45,972 bases of DNA. Source: Rhodoferax sp. (GTDB lineage Bacteria; Pseudomonadota; Gammaproteobacteria; Burkholderiales; Burkholderiaceae_C). The position numbers were made by a program, and so were the translations under genes. Positions 1 through 13,883 of the stretch are shown piece by piece (positions within the stretch are counted from its first letter, which is position 1; every line of letters begins with the position of its first letter). The stretch is taken from NCBI RefSeq assembly GCF_025354435.1, contig NZ_JANXMU010000088.1, positions 1-45,972 of the forward strand, written 5' to 3'. Below the pieces are notes generated by a model. That model worked only from the letters and a program-made list of their open reading frames with translations. It was not told where the DNA came from and did not search any database.

Positions 1-360
1 GCCATGGTGCTGGTACCCTGCTGCCAGGCCGAGGTGGCGGCCTGCCTGCGCCAGAACAAGGCCTTGAACGGCAGCAAAACCCCGCTGTCCGAACTCTGGC
101 GGCACCCGCTGCACACCCGCGAAATGGGCAGCCAGATCACCAATGTGCTGCGCTGCCTGTACCTGGAAGCCTGGGGCTACCAGGTCACCGTGACCGAGCT
201 GGTCGGCTGGGAACACAGCATGAAAAACGAGCTGATCATCGCCCAGCACACCGGCCACAAGAAGCGCGCTGCGGCCGAACGCCTGACGGCCCTGCTGGCC
301 GAGTTTGGCCTGTCGGCCCTGCTGGCGACGCGTTTCAAGTTGCCCGACGCATCGGTGTGA
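1..360 (+). CDS. SAM-dependent methyltransferase-like protein, 3' part
   Basis: Only the C-terminal 119 codons are in the window; the frame is open at the left edge, so the true start lies outside. The visible part has a VPCCQAEV segment, which resembles the 'PCCH' region of the Methyltransf_32-type Rossmann methyltransferases (cytosolic, substrate unknown), followed by an all-helical tail. The ATG at position 4 is internal rather than a start, because the reading frame continues through base 1. The next gene is convergent and its stop lies 7 bases downstream. Family assignment is by motif and memory only, and the catalytic SAM-binding part is not visible. Confidence 0.55.
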   Translation, partial: AMVLVPCCQAEVAACLRQNKALNGSKTPLSELWRHPLHTREMGSQITNVLRCLYLEAWGYQVTVTELVGWEHSMKNELIIAQHTGHKKRAAAERLTALLAEFGLSALLATRFKLPDASV

Positions 361-367
361 TGGTCTG

Positions 368-805
368 CTAACTACAGAGCCCCATCAAATAGCGTGAGAA
401 ATCGCGCGCGGCCACCGCATCAAAGCTGCCGTCCGCGCGCTTGGTGGCGCGCAGGTACTGGTACACCGCGATCAGCAGCTTCAGCGCTTTTTCGTTCGAT
501 AGCTGCACTTCGGCCGTGTCCAGCTGTTCAAGCGCCAAGGCCAGGGCCAGTTCCACAGCGGCCATATCCACCACCTCGGCCTGGCGGTACTGGTAACCCT
601 GGCCCGTAGCCAGCCATTCCAGCGAGCAATTGGCGCTGCGCGCAATCTGGTTCGCGCGCGACAGCGTGGGCTCGCTGCCCGCCAGGTATTTGCGCACCAT
701 GGCCTCGCTGATGCCCACACGCCGCGAGAACGCCGATACGGACTCGCGGCCAATCAATGTACGCAGGCGGTCGGAGAACAGGGTGGACTCAGTTGTATCG
801 GACAT
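368..805 (-). CDS. XRE-type helix-turn-helix transcriptional regulator
   Basis: A 145-aa protein. Residues about 10-65 form a Cro/CI-type helix-turn-helix: SAFSRRVGISEAMVRKYLAG reads as recognition helices, followed by TLSRANQIARSANCSLEWLATG, typical of phage-repressor-like regulators. The C-terminal half is helical with no peptidase S24 domain, so self-cleavage is not expected. It is divergent from the aldo/keto reductase gene, with 76 bases between the two starts that contain two palindromes. It therefore probably regulates itself and the reductase; that link is inference. It could be a prophage remnant regulator, but no phage genes accompany it. Confidence 0.75.
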   Translation of the reverse strand: MSDTTESTLFSDRLRTLIGRESVSAFSRRVGISEAMVRKYLAGSEPTLSRANQIARSANCSLEWLATGQGYQYRQAEVVDMAAVELALALALEQLDTAEVQLSNEKALKLLIAVYQYLRATKRADGSFDAVAARDFSRYLMGLCS

Positions 806-817
806 AGGGAAAGTGAC

Positions 818-855
818 AGTACAATTGTTTTGAAATTCGTACTATTATGCGAATT
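818..855. promoter_or_regulatory. Palindromic operator candidates between the HTH gene and the reductase
   Basis: Two palindromes sit in the divergent promoter region: a perfect 8-mer ACAATTGT at 821-828, and an inverted repeat AATTCG-N10-CGAATT at 834-855. The arms are spaced as expected for a dimeric HTH repressor. Binding by the neighbouring XRE protein is inferred. Confidence 0.4.
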
Positions 856-881
856 CCATATTTTTATCGAGGTACCCGAGT

Positions 882-1874
882 ATGCCTGCTGCCACCATCC
901 CTATCCCCGCCGTGCCTTTGCAGCGCTTTTTGCCGCAGGCCAGCCCGCTGGTGCTGGGCTGCATGGGCCTGGGCGGCGGCTGGGATGCGCGGCCACTGTC
1001 TGAATCCGACGTGGACAAGGCCCAGGCCGCCACCGAAGCCGCGCTGGCAGCGGGCATCACCCTGTTTGACCACGCCAACATCTACACGCTGGGCAAGGCC
1101 GAAGAGAGTTTTGGCCGCCTGTTCCAGCGCCAGCCTTCGCTGCGGCAAAGCCTGCTGCTGCAGTCCAAATGCGGCATCCGGTTTGCCGATGCGCAAGGAC
1201 CCAAGCGCTACGACCTGTCGGCCCAGCATATTGTGGAGAGTGTGGACGCGATCCTGGGCAGGCTAGAGACCGACTACCTGGACGTGCTGATTCTGCACCG
1301 TCCCGACCCGCTCATGCAGCCCGCCGAAGTGGCCCAGGCCTGGCAGCAGATCAAGGCCGCAGGCAAGGCGCGCTTTTTGGGTGTGTCGAACATGCATGCT
1401 GCGCAGATGGGCTGGTTGCAGCAGGCGCTGGACGAGCCGTTGGTGGTGAACCAGCTGGAGATGAGCCTGCTCAAGCGCGACTGGCTGGAGGCTGCCACCG
1501 GCTTCAACGACCCGCAAGGCGCATCCTATCTGGCGTGGGACGGCACCTTGGAGTATGCGCAGCAGCACGGCCTGCAGCTGCAGGCCTGGGGGGCCTTGGC
1601 ACGAGGCTGGTTCAGCGGTGCCGCGCCTGTCGATGCGCCACCCGCCGTGCGTCGCGCGGCAGAGTACGTGCAGCAACTGGCGCAAGTCCATGGCGTGGCC
1701 GCCGAGGCGGTTGTGCTGGCCTGGCTGATGCGGCACCCGGCGCGCATCCAGCCCGTGGTGGGTACCACCGACCCGCAACGCATCCGTGCCTGCGCGCAGG
1801 CCACGCAGGTGGCGCTCAGCCGGGGCGAGTGGTACCAACTCTATGAGGCCGCCCGGGGCCGCGAACTTCCCTGA
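882..1874 (+). CDS. Aldo/keto reductase
   Basis: A 330-aa cytosolic NAD(P)H-dependent oxidoreductase with a TIM-barrel fold. The family's catalytic tetrad is visible: Asp63 and Tyr68 in FDHANIY, Lys96 in QSKCG and His139 in LILHRPDPL. The overall pattern (MGLGGGWD at the N-terminus, LGVSNMH, late QPVVGTTDPQRI cofactor-phosphate region) resembles the YdhF branch of the family. The physiological substrate cannot be read from sequence. The GlcG/HbpS-like gene follows after 9 bases, so the two are probably co-transcribed from the promoter shared with the divergent HTH regulator. Confidence 0.88.
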   Translation: MPAATIPIPAVPLQRFLPQASPLVLGCMGLGGGWDARPLSESDVDKAQAATEAALAAGITLFDHANIYTLGKAEESFGRLFQRQPSLRQSLLLQSKCGIRFADAQGPKRYDLSAQHIVESVDAILGRLETDYLDVLILHRPDPLMQPAEVAQAWQQIKAAGKARFLGVSNMHAAQMGWLQQALDEPLVVNQLEMSLLKRDWLEAATGFNDPQGASYLAWDGTLEYAQQHGLQLQAWGALARGWFSGAAPVDAPPAVRRAAEYVQQLAQVHGVAAEAVVLAWLMRHPARIQPVVGTTDPQRIRACAQATQVALSRGEWYQLYEAARGRELP

Positions 1875-1883
1875 AAGCACGCC

Positions 1884-2279
1884 ATGTTGACCTCAGAAAA
1901 CGCCTTGCGCGCCCTTCAGCTGACGGTTGCCGAACAGGCCATCAAGGAACAGCCCGTATCGATCGCCATCAGCGACAGCCACGGCGAGCTTCTGGCATTC
2001 GTCCGCATGGACGGTGCCAGCCTGCACAGCGGTGTGGTGGCCCAGAACAAGGCCTATACCGCCGCGCGTGACCGCCAAGCTACGGCGGACCTGGGCGCCT
2101 GGAGCCGCAGTTCCGGGCGCAGCATGGGCTACTGGTCCGACCCGCGCTTTACCGGCTTTGGCGGCGGACTACCCCTGCGTGCCAATGGCGAGGTCGTGGG
2201 TGCGGTAGGGGTCAGCGCCTTGAGCGAAGACGAGGATGTGCTGGTTGCCCAGGCCCTCATCGCACGTTGGTTGCCATGA
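1884..2279 (+). CDS. GlcG/HbpS-family protein (DUF336)
   Basis: A 131-aa single-domain protein covering the whole GlcG/HbpS (DUF336) fold: N-terminal helix A-L-x-x-A, central strand with AFVRMDGA, the Gly-rich FGGGLPLR turn and VGAVGVSALSEDED near the end. Some family members bind heme or act as small-molecule sensors, but many are of unknown role and are found beside oxidoreductases, as here. No signal peptide is seen, so it is probably cytosolic. It is likely in an operon with the aldo/keto reductase. Confidence 0.75.
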   Translation: MLTSENALRALQLTVAEQAIKEQPVSIAISDSHGELLAFVRMDGASLHSGVVAQNKAYTAARDRQATADLGAWSRSSGRSMGYWSDPRFTGFGGGLPLRANGEVVGAVGVSALSEDEDVLVAQALIARWLP

Positions 2280-2321
2280 CCTTGCGTTTGCCCGGGCCGT
2301 CCGCCCTGGGCCTAGGCCGCA

Positions 2322-2684
2322 CTAGCGGTGCTGGGCCCAGAAGCCGCCGCGCAATTGCCAACCATGGCCACTAGGCACCCACTGGTGGGGGGTCCACTGG
2401 TAGCCAGGGCGGTGCGCTTCCCAATGGCCGGGGTGCCACACATGCCGTCCGCCTTCCCAGAACCAGGCACCCGACAGCCAGAAATAGCCTGCCGGTGCCA
2501 CGCCAATTACTTCCACCTGCGGCGGTGGCGGTGCTACATCGGCGTAAATAATTTCGGTTTGCACCTGCGGTGCGGGTGCTGTGCGGTACACCACCTGCTG
2601 GCGGGGCGGTGCAACTACGCAGCCTGACAGCGCAACAGCGCCTAAAAGGGCTGCCAGTGCGGCAGTAGTAGGGCGAAAAGCCAT
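2322..2684 (-). CDS. YXWGXW-type lipoprotein
   Basis: A 120-aa exported protein. The first 21 residues are a lipoprotein signal peptide ending in L-S-G-C, with Cys22 the predicted lipidation site. The mature part has a short Pro-rich linker (APPPPQVEV) and then Trp/His-rich repeats of the type GxWFWEGxRHVWHPGHWE, matching proteins annotated as 'YXWGXW repeat-containing', common in Burkholderiales and of unknown function. The stop faces the GlcG-like gene across 42 bases. Predicted envelope location is supported by the lipobox; no enzymatic motif is visible. Confidence 0.75.
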   Translation of the reverse strand: MAFRPTTAALAALLGAVALSGCVVAPPRQQVVYRTAPAPQVQTEIIYADVAPPPPQVEVIGVAPAGYFWLSGAWFWEGGRHVWHPGHWEAHRPGYQWTPHQWVPSGHGWQLRGGFWAQHR

Positions 2685-2780
2685 GGATGTCTCCCAAGTG
2701 GAATCGTTAAATGTCTCTTACCCATAACCCACTGCACGCTCCACCGGGTGACATCGCCCCCGTAACGTTGCGTAAAGAAA

Positions 2781-2804
2781 AATAGGGGTCAGAACCCGAT
2801 TAAT
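2781..2804 (+). repeat. Left inverted repeat of RAYT unit
   Basis: Starts AATAGGGGTCAGA and ends ATTAAT. It is the inverted copy of 3619-3642 except for five central bases. Confidence 0.65.
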
Positions 2805-2832
2805 ATCGCGTATCCACTCTCCCATTGCGCAC

Positions 2833-3531
2833 ATGGCTCGCCTCCCCCGACTCACCGTCCCCGGCTACCCCCACCACGTGATCCAGTGTGGCAACAACCG
2901 CCAGCCCATCTTTGCCAGCCCGGGCGACTACGCGCTGCTGCTGGGCCTGCTGACCGAAAACGCCAAGAAGTTTGGCGTGCAAGTCCATGGGTATGTGCTG
3001 ATGCCCAACCATTTCCACCTGCTGGCTACGCCCGCCACGGCCGAGGGCCTGCCGCAAATGATGCAGGCGGTGGGCCGCAGCTATGTGCGCTACTTCAATG
3101 ACGCGCAAGGCCGCAGCGGCACCCTGTGGGAGGGGCGTTACAAATCGACCCTGGTGCAAACCGACCGCTACCTGCTGGCCTGCATGGCCTACATCGACCT
3201 GAACCCGGTGCGAGCCGGGATGGTGGCCGACCCGCGCGACTACGCCTGGTCCAGCTATTGCCATCACATTGGCCAACGGGCCGACAAACTGGTCACGCCG
3301 CACCCGCTGTGGTGGGCGCTGGGCAATACGCCGTTTGCACGCGAGGTGGCTTACGCCAAATTGGTGCACGCAGGCATCACCGCGGAGCAACAGCAGCAAC
3401 TGACCCAGTCGGCTCTGAGTGGCTGGGCTTTGGGCGACGCGGGTTTTGTGGCGGATTTACAAAAGCGCACCGAGCGCCGGGTGGTCAAGGCCGCCGCAGG
3501 CCGCCCATTCTTGCAAAAAAAATCAGAGTAA
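2833..3531 (+). CDS. REP-associated tyrosine transposase (Y1_Tnp, RAYT)
   Basis: A 232-aa HUH-type Y1 transposase related to IS200/IS605 TnpA and to the single-copy RAYTs. The metal-binding HUH motif is H60-F-H62 in MPNHFHLL. The likely catalytic tyrosine is Tyr120 in AYIDLNPVRAGM, the usual RAYT position. The LWEGRYKS block typical of the family is present. The enzyme nicks and joins single-stranded DNA at REP-like hairpins. The gene is intact and lies alone between inverted repeats rather than in a larger insertion sequence, so it may be a domesticated RAYT or a recent insertion. ATG 2833 is chosen because the family starts with MARxxRL near this point. Confidence 0.87.
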   Translation: MARLPRLTVPGYPHHVIQCGNNRQPIFASPGDYALLLGLLTENAKKFGVQVHGYVLMPNHFHLLATPATAEGLPQMMQAVGRSYVRYFNDAQGRSGTLWEGRYKSTLVQTDRYLLACMAYIDLNPVRAGMVADPRDYAWSSYCHHIGQRADKLVTPHPLWWALGNTPFAREVAYAKLVHAGITAEQQQQLTQSALSGWALGDAGFVADLQKRTERRVVKAAAGRPFLQKKSE

Positions 3532-3618
3532 AAAGTGATTTTTATGTATATACAGTCTTCACAAGTAGCTCTTATTTTTGATGTGTCCCTATTTAATTAC
3601 TTGATAATTTAGTCAAGA

Positions 3619-3642
3619 ATTAATTAGAATCTGACCCCTATT
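3619..3642 (-). repeat. Right inverted repeat of RAYT unit
   Basis: Inverted copy of 2781-2804, ending about 70 bases upstream of the gltB start. It therefore lies in or near the gltB promoter region. Confidence 0.65.
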
Positions 3643-3712
3643 ATTCTGCTTGGCATTGTTGTTGCTGTGATTTATGCTTCGATCCCCCGCGAAACACTAT
3701 TAGGAGAGCGCC

Positions 3713-8443
<4,731 letters not shown>

Positions 8444-8477
8444 GCGCACCGTCTCCACGTAAATACAGGATTCAATC

Positions 8478-9956
<1,479 letters not shown>

Positions 9957-9960
9957 ACCC

Positions 9961-10060
9961 CCAGGCTGCAGAGCTTCGCTTCTTTCGCCAACCCCCTTGC
10001 AGGGGGCAACAGCAGCAGCCCGGCGGAGCCGGTTCTGCGCTGTTCTGGAAGGGGTGGCGT
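9961..10060. repeat. Hairpin-rich intergenic element after gltD
   Basis: Contains CCCCC-TTGCA-GGGGG at 9992-10006 and a long imperfect hairpin at 10008-10044 whose nested arms are AACAGC/GCTGTT, GCAG/CTGC and CCGGC/GCCGG. It resembles GC-rich intergenic elements I recall from Comamonadaceae genomes and may end gltBD transcription, although no T-run follows. The copy number in the genome cannot be checked here. Confidence 0.45.
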
Positions 10061-10083
10061 TGCGGTGGTTTTATGTGTTTTAG

Positions 10084-10130
10084 GGTGCTAGCGCATATGA
10101 TGATTGCGTAAGCAGCTCCTGAATCCATAG
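10084..10130 (-). repeat. Three-box dispersed repeat, copy 2 (upstream of mlaF)
   Basis: Minus-strand reading is CTAT-N7-GGAGCTGC-N17-GCGCTAGCACC, with exactly the family spacing. It lies in the ~300-base gap between gltD and mlaF. Confidence 0.6.
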
Positions 10131-10253
10131 CATGGGGTGGAAACTCTAATACATACATCCAGGTATGTTTGTATTTTGCGACACTGCCAGGCTGACTATG
10201 GGGACTATCCCTTATCATGCAAAAGCCGGAAGTGTTCCGGCTTTTGTTTTTTT
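10131..10253 (+). ncRNA. Candidate small RNA or leader ending in a terminator before mlaF
   Basis: This stretch has no convincing gene. It contains a CATAC-N6-GTATG hairpin, a GGG-ACTAT-CCC hairpin and a strong terminator at its 3' end, directly abutting the mlaF start codon. This is the layout of a small RNA gene or of an attenuated leader. No clear promoter was identified, so the 5' end is arbitrary. Confidence 0.3.
10221..10253 (+). terminator. Strong intrinsic terminator abutting mlaF start
   Basis: A perfect 11-bp stem (AAAAGCCGGAA / TTCCGGCTTTT) with loop GTG is followed by GTTTTTTT. The last T immediately precedes the mlaF ATG, leaving no room for a ribosome-binding site. Confidence 0.8.
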
Positions 10254-11084
10254 ATGACCTCCACCGCTTCTGACAACCTTGTTGACATCCGCCAGCTCAC
10301 CTTCGGGTACGGAGATCGTCCGGTGCTGGACGGCATTACGCTGAGCATTCCGCGCGGCAAGGTCACGGCCCTGATGGGGGCTTCAGGGGGCGGAAAAACC
10401 ACGGTGCTGCGCCTGATTGGCGGGCAAATCACAGCGCAAAAAGGCGAGTTGCTGCTCGGCGGCCAGAATGTTGCCCAGTTCGACCAGGCCGGTTGGTACG
10501 CCGCGCGCCGTCGCATGGGCATGTTGTTCCAGTTTGGGGCTTTGTTTACCGACATGTCGGTGTTCGACAACGTGGCGTTTCCGCTGCGCGAGCACACCGA
10601 TCTGTCCGAGGCGCTGGTGCGCGACATCGTGCTGATGAAGCTGTGCGCGGTGGGCCTGCGCGGTGCACGCGACCTGATGCCTAGCGAAGTCTCGGGTGGC
10701 ATGGCCCGGCGCGTGGCCCTGGCTCGCGCCATGGCGCTGGACCCCGAGTTGCTGATGTACGACGAACCCTTTGCCGGGCTGGACCCGATCTCACTGGGCA
10801 CGGCGGCTCGGCTGATCCGCGACCTGAACGACACCATGGGCTTGACCAGCGTGGTGGTGTCGCATGATCTGGACGAAACCTTCCATATTGCCGACAAGGT
10901 GGTGATTTTGGCCAACGGCAAAATCGTCGCCCAGGGCACACCCGACGAGGTGCGCAACAGCACCGACCCGCTGGTGCACCAGTTCATCCACGCGCTGCCC
11001 GATGGCCCGGTGCGCTTCCATTACCCCGGCCCCACGGTGGAGCAGGATTTTGGCGTAGCTTCACAGGCAGGAGCCCCGCGATGA
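10254..11084 (+). CDS. mlaF: Mla ABC transporter ATP-binding protein
   Basis: A 276-aa ATPase of the MlaFEDB inner-membrane complex, which moves phospholipids between the inner membrane and periplasmic MlaC. Walker A is GASGGGKTT with Lys48, the signature is [14 protein letters not shown], and Walker B is [12 protein letters not shown] (Asp170, Glu171). The ATG at 10254 is chosen because the domain begins at [13 protein letters not shown]. The frame stays open upstream to a GTG at 10137, but that would translate the terminator hairpin. No Shine-Dalgarno is visible before 10254, since a T-run ends there. It overlaps mlaE by 4 bases. Confidence 0.93.
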   Translation: MTSTASDNLVDIRQLTFGYGDRPVLDGITLSIPRGKVTALMGASGGGKTTVLRLIGGQITAQKGELLLGGQNVAQFDQAGWYAARRRMGMLFQFGALFTDMSVFDNVAFPLREHTDLSEALVRDIVLMKLCAVGLRGARDLMPSEVSGGMARRVALARAMALDPELLMYDEPFAGLDPISLGTAARLIRDLNDTMGLTSVVVSHDLDETFHIADKVVILANGKIVAQGTPDEVRNSTDPLVHQFIHALPDGPVRFHYPGPTVEQDFGVASQAGAPR

Positions 11085-11863
11085 CCTGGTACAAACCGTC
11101 CGACGTAGGCTTTGCGGTGCGTAGCAAGCTGGCCGACATCGGCAACGCTACGCGCCTGTTTGTGCGCCTGGTGGCCTTGTTGGGGCCGACGCTGAAGCGC
11201 TTTGGCCTGGTGCGCGACCAGATCCATTTCTTGGGCAATTATTCGCTGGCGTTGATTAGCGTGTCGGGCCTGTTCGTCGGCTTTGTGCTGGGCTTGCAGG
11301 GCTACTACACGCTACAACGCTACGGCTCCAGCGAGGCCTTGGGCCTGCTGGTGGCCCTGAGTCTGGTGCGCGAGCTGGGTCCGGTGGTCACGGCCCTGCT
11401 GTTTGCCGGGCGCGCGGGCACCTCGCTCACGGCGGGTATCGGTTTGATGAAGGCGGGCGAGCAGCTCAGCGCCATGGAGTTGATGGCCGTGGACCCGGTG
11501 CGGCGCATCCTGGCTCCGCGCTTTTGGGCCGGTGTGATCACCTTGCCCTTGCTGGCGGCGCTGTTCAGTGCGGTGGGTATCGTCGGCGGCTGGGTGGTCG
11601 GCGTGCTGATGATCGGCGTGGATTCGGGCGCGTTCTGGAGCCAGATGCAGGGCGGCGTGGACGTGTGGCGCGACGTGGGCAACGGGGTCATCAAAAGCGT
11701 CGTGTTTGGTTTTACGGTGAGTTTTGTGGCCCTGCTGCAAGGCTATGAGGCCCAGCCCACGCCCGAAGGCGTGTCGCGGGCGACAACGCGCACGGTGGTG
11801 GTGGCTTCGCTGGCGGTGCTGGCGCTCGATTTCCTGCTGACCGCCACCATGTTCACAATCTAA
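11081..11863 (+). CDS. mlaE: Mla ABC transporter permease
   Basis: A 260-aa MlaE-family permease with five to six hydrophobic segments (for example [38 protein letters not shown] and a C-terminal [20 protein letters not shown]). The conserved family core [25 protein letters not shown]...[17 protein letters not shown] is fully present. It forms the transmembrane channel of the MlaFEDB complex in the inner membrane. It overlaps mlaF by ATGA, indicating translational coupling, and mlaD follows after 10 bases. Confidence 0.95.
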   Translation: MTWYKPSDVGFAVRSKLADIGNATRLFVRLVALLGPTLKRFGLVRDQIHFLGNYSLALISVSGLFVGFVLGLQGYYTLQRYGSSEALGLLVALSLVRELGPVVTALLFAGRAGTSLTAGIGLMKAGEQLSAMELMAVDPVRRILAPRFWAGVITLPLLAALFSAVGIVGGWVVGVLMIGVDSGAFWSQMQGGVDVWRDVGNGVIKSVVFGFTVSFVALLQGYEAQPTPEGVSRATTRTVVVASLAVLALDFLLTATMFTI

Positions 11864-11873
11864 GGTACGGTTT

Positions 11874-12365
11874 ATGCAACGCTCTAAAAATGATGTCTGG
11901 GTGGGTTTGTTTGTGCTGCTGGGGGCGGCAGCGCTGCTGTTTCTGGCGCTGCAGTCGGCCAATCTGCTGTCGCTGAACTTCCAGACCGGCTATAGCGTGT
12001 CGGCCAAGTTTGACAATATCGGTGGCCTCAAGCCCAAGGCAGCGGTGAAGAGCGCCGGGGTGGTGGTGGGCCGGGTGGACAGCATCACTTTTGATGACAA
12101 AAGCTTCCAGGCCCGGGTGGCGTTGTCCATGGACCCGCGCTACGCTTTCCCCAAAGACAGTTCGCTGAAGATTCTGACCAGCGGCCTGCTGGGTGAGCAG
12201 TATGTGGGCATCGAAGCTGGTGCCGACGCGAAGAATCTGGTGGCGGGCGACACGATTTCGGCCACGCAGTCGGCGGTGGTGCTAGAGAACCTGATCAGCC
12301 AGTTTTTATACAGCAAGGCCGCCGATGGCCCGGACACCCCCGCTGCATCTCCAGCTAAAAAATGA
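11874..12365 (+). CDS. mlaD: Mla MCE-domain protein
   Basis: A 163-aa protein with one N-terminal membrane anchor (residues about 8-28, VGLFVLLGAAALLFLALQ) and one MCE domain (about 38-115, YSVSAKFDNIGGLKPKAAVKSAGVVVGRV). It continues through the GLLGEQYVGIEAG segment and a hydrophobic LENLISQFLY helix that lines the central pore of the hexamer in the family. It sits in the periplasmic face of the inner membrane and hands lipid to MlaC. Length is normal. It overlaps the mlaA frame by 4 bases. Confidence 0.94.
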   Translation: MQRSKNDVWVGLFVLLGAAALLFLALQSANLLSLNFQTGYSVSAKFDNIGGLKPKAAVKSAGVVVGRVDSITFDDKSFQARVALSMDPRYAFPKDSSLKILTSGLLGEQYVGIEAGADAKNLVAGDTISATQSAVVLENLISQFLYSKAADGPDTPAASPAKK

Positions 12366-13117
12366 CAATGGAGACCGCTCCATTAAACACTATGAAAAAT
12401 ATAGCTAGATACGCAACCATTACCTGCGCTACCGGCATTTTTGCCCTTGTTTCCGGTTGTGCCACCGGCCCCCAGGCGAACCCGCGCGACCCGCTGGAGC
12501 CAATGAACCGCCAGATTTTCGGCTTCAACGAGGTGGTGGACAACGCCGTGGTCAAACCCGTGGCCAAGGCCTACACCTATGTTTTCCCGTCGCTGGTGCG
12601 CCAGGGCGTGACCAATTTCTTCTCTAACCTGGGCGAGGTTTGGAGCACGGCCAACAACGTCTTGCAGTTCAAGGGCCGCGCGGCTGCCGAAAGCTGGATG
12701 CGTTTCAGCATCAACAGCGTGTTTGGCGTGGCGGGCATTTTTGACCTGGCCACCGACATGGGGTTGGAGCGCCACAAGGAAGATTTTGGCCAGACGTTGG
12801 GTGCGTGGGGCGTGCCGTCGGGCCCGTACCTGGTGCTGCCCTTGTTTGGACCGTCCACCTTCCGCGATACGGCAGCGTTGCCTGTCGACATGCAGGGCAG
12901 CCTGCTCAACGCCGTGCCGCACTCGGGTGACCGCGATCGGCTGGCCGGCCTGAACCTGATCGACATCCGTGCCAACCTGCTGCGCGCCGGCGCGGTGCTG
13001 GACGAGGCCGCGCTGGACAAATACAGCTTCACCCGCGACTTCTACCTGCAGGTGCGCCGCAGTGAGATTTACGACGGCAATCCACCCGATCTGCCCGCGC
13101 CAGACGCACCCAAATAA
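12362..13117 (+). CDS. mlaA: Outer-membrane phospholipid transport lipoprotein (VacJ)
   Basis: A 251-aa VacJ/MlaA family lipoprotein that extracts mislocalised phospholipid from the outer leaflet of the outer membrane. The family core is present: DPLEPMNRQIFGFNEVVD, the RQGVTNFFSNLGEVWSTANN region and FGQTLGAWGVPSGPYLVLPLFGPST. The lipobox is V-S-G-C with Cys33 in this numbering. The start is ambiguous: ATG 12362 couples to the mlaD stop, while ATG 12392 gives a more typical signal peptide (Cys23). Neither has a clear ribosome site. The second ATG and most of the signal peptide are coded by a copy of the three-box repeat. Having mlaA inside the mla operon is the usual arrangement in betaproteobacteria. 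Confidence 0.92.
   Translation: MTMETAPLNTMKNIARYATITCATGIFALVSGCATGPQANPRDPLEPMNRQIFGFNEVVDNAVVKPVAKAYTYVFPSLVRQGVTNFFSNLGEVWSTANNVLQFKGRAAAESWMRFSINSVFGVAGIFDLATDMGLERHKEDFGQTLGAWGVPSGPYLVLPLFGPSTFRDTAALPVDMQGSLLNAVPHSGDRDRLAGLNLIDIRANLLRAGAVLDEAALDKYSFTRDFYLQVRRSEIYDGNPPDLPAPDAPK
12390..12436 (+). repeat. Three-box dispersed repeat, copy 3 (mlaA signal peptide)
   Basis: CTAT-N7-ATAGCTAG-N17-GCGCTACCGGC. The CTATG of box 1 contains the second possible mlaA start codon, and the rest encodes the signal peptide. Confidence 0.65.
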
Positions 13118-13243
13118 GCACCCAGGTCCGCAAGCCACTGTGTAAGCACTGTGCAAAGCGGACTTGTAACCACCGCCTTTGCGTCAACCTGTGGGGGCGC
13201 ACTTCCATTATTGCAATGCGGGATTCCCGCCGAGAAAGTTTGT

Positions 13244-13882
13244 ATGAAACGTCGTTTATTGGGCCAGTTGGCCGCCGGTTTGCTGTTTACCGTGGCCGCT
13301 GTCACGTCGATGGGGGCCCTGGCCGCCGACGAAGCGCCCGACGCGCTGGTCAAGCGCATCTCCACCGAGGTGCTGGACACTATCAAGGCCGACAAGACCC
13401 TGCAGCAGGGCAATGTGAACAAGATCATGGTTTTGGTGGACACCAAGATCATGCCCAACGTGAACTTCCAGCGCATGACCGCCTCGGCCGTCGGCCCCGG
13501 CTGGCGCCAGGCCACGCCCGAGCAGCAAAAGAAGCTGCAAGACGAGTTCAAGACCTTGTTGGTGCGCACCTATTCGGGCGCTTTGGCCCAGGTCACCAGC
13601 AACCAGGAAATCAGCATGAAGCCCTTCCGCGCAGCGGCGGAAGACAAAGAAGTGCTGGTGCGTACCGAAGTCAAAGGCCGTGGCGACCCGGTCCAGCTCG
13701 ACTACCGGCTGGAGAAAACCCCCGGCGACGGTGCGGGCTGGAAGATATTCAACCTGAACGTGCTGGGTGTGTGGCTGGTGGAAACCTACCGCAGCCAGTT
13801 CGCCAGCGAGATCAACGCCAAGGGCGTAGACGGCCTGATCGCCAGCCTGACCGCGCGCAACCAAGCCAACGCAAAGAAGTGA
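13244..13882 (+). CDS. mlaC: Periplasmic phospholipid-binding protein
   Basis: A 212-aa MlaC (Ttg2D) family protein that shuttles phospholipid across the periplasm between MlaA and MlaD. The signal peptide is MKRRLLGQLAAGLLFTVAAV...GALAA, with cleavage around residue 27-28. The mature domain has the family features VDTKIMPNVNFQRMTASAVGPGWRQATPEQ and LLVRTYSGAL. ATG 13244 is chosen over the upstream in-frame ATG at 13151 because it begins the signal peptide directly and the 126-base gap after mlaA is otherwise unneeded coding. mlaB starts one base after the stop. Confidence 0.94.
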   Translation: MKRRLLGQLAAGLLFTVAAVTSMGALAADEAPDALVKRISTEVLDTIKADKTLQQGNVNKIMVLVDTKIMPNVNFQRMTASAVGPGWRQATPEQQKKLQDEFKTLLVRTYSGALAQVTSNQEISMKPFRAAAEDKEVLVRTEVKGRGDPVQLDYRLEKTPGDGAGWKIFNLNVLGVWLVETYRSQFASEINAKGVDGLIASLTARNQANAKK

Positions 13883-13883
13883 C

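Larger units (their letters stand above)
2781..3642 (+). mobile_element. RAYT gene with flanking inverted repeats
   Basis: The transposase gene is bounded by near-identical 24-bp inverted repeats. The left one is 2781-2804 and the right one 3619-3642; both share AATAGGGGTCAGA at the outer side and ATTAAT at the inner side, with only a 5-base central block differing (19 of 24 match). No target duplication is evident, as expected for single-strand Y1 transposition. The unit sits between the YXWGXW lipoprotein promoter and gltB. Confidence 0.65.

Noticed and set aside
487-545. ATAGCTGC in the HTH gene followed by GCGCCAAGGCC
   Set aside because: The spacing is 25 rather than 17, so it breaks the fixed ruler of the family.
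10137-10253. Upstream GTG start for mlaF extending the protein by 39 residues
   Set aside because: The extension would translate the terminator hairpin, has no similarity to MlaF N-termini and is Cys-rich.
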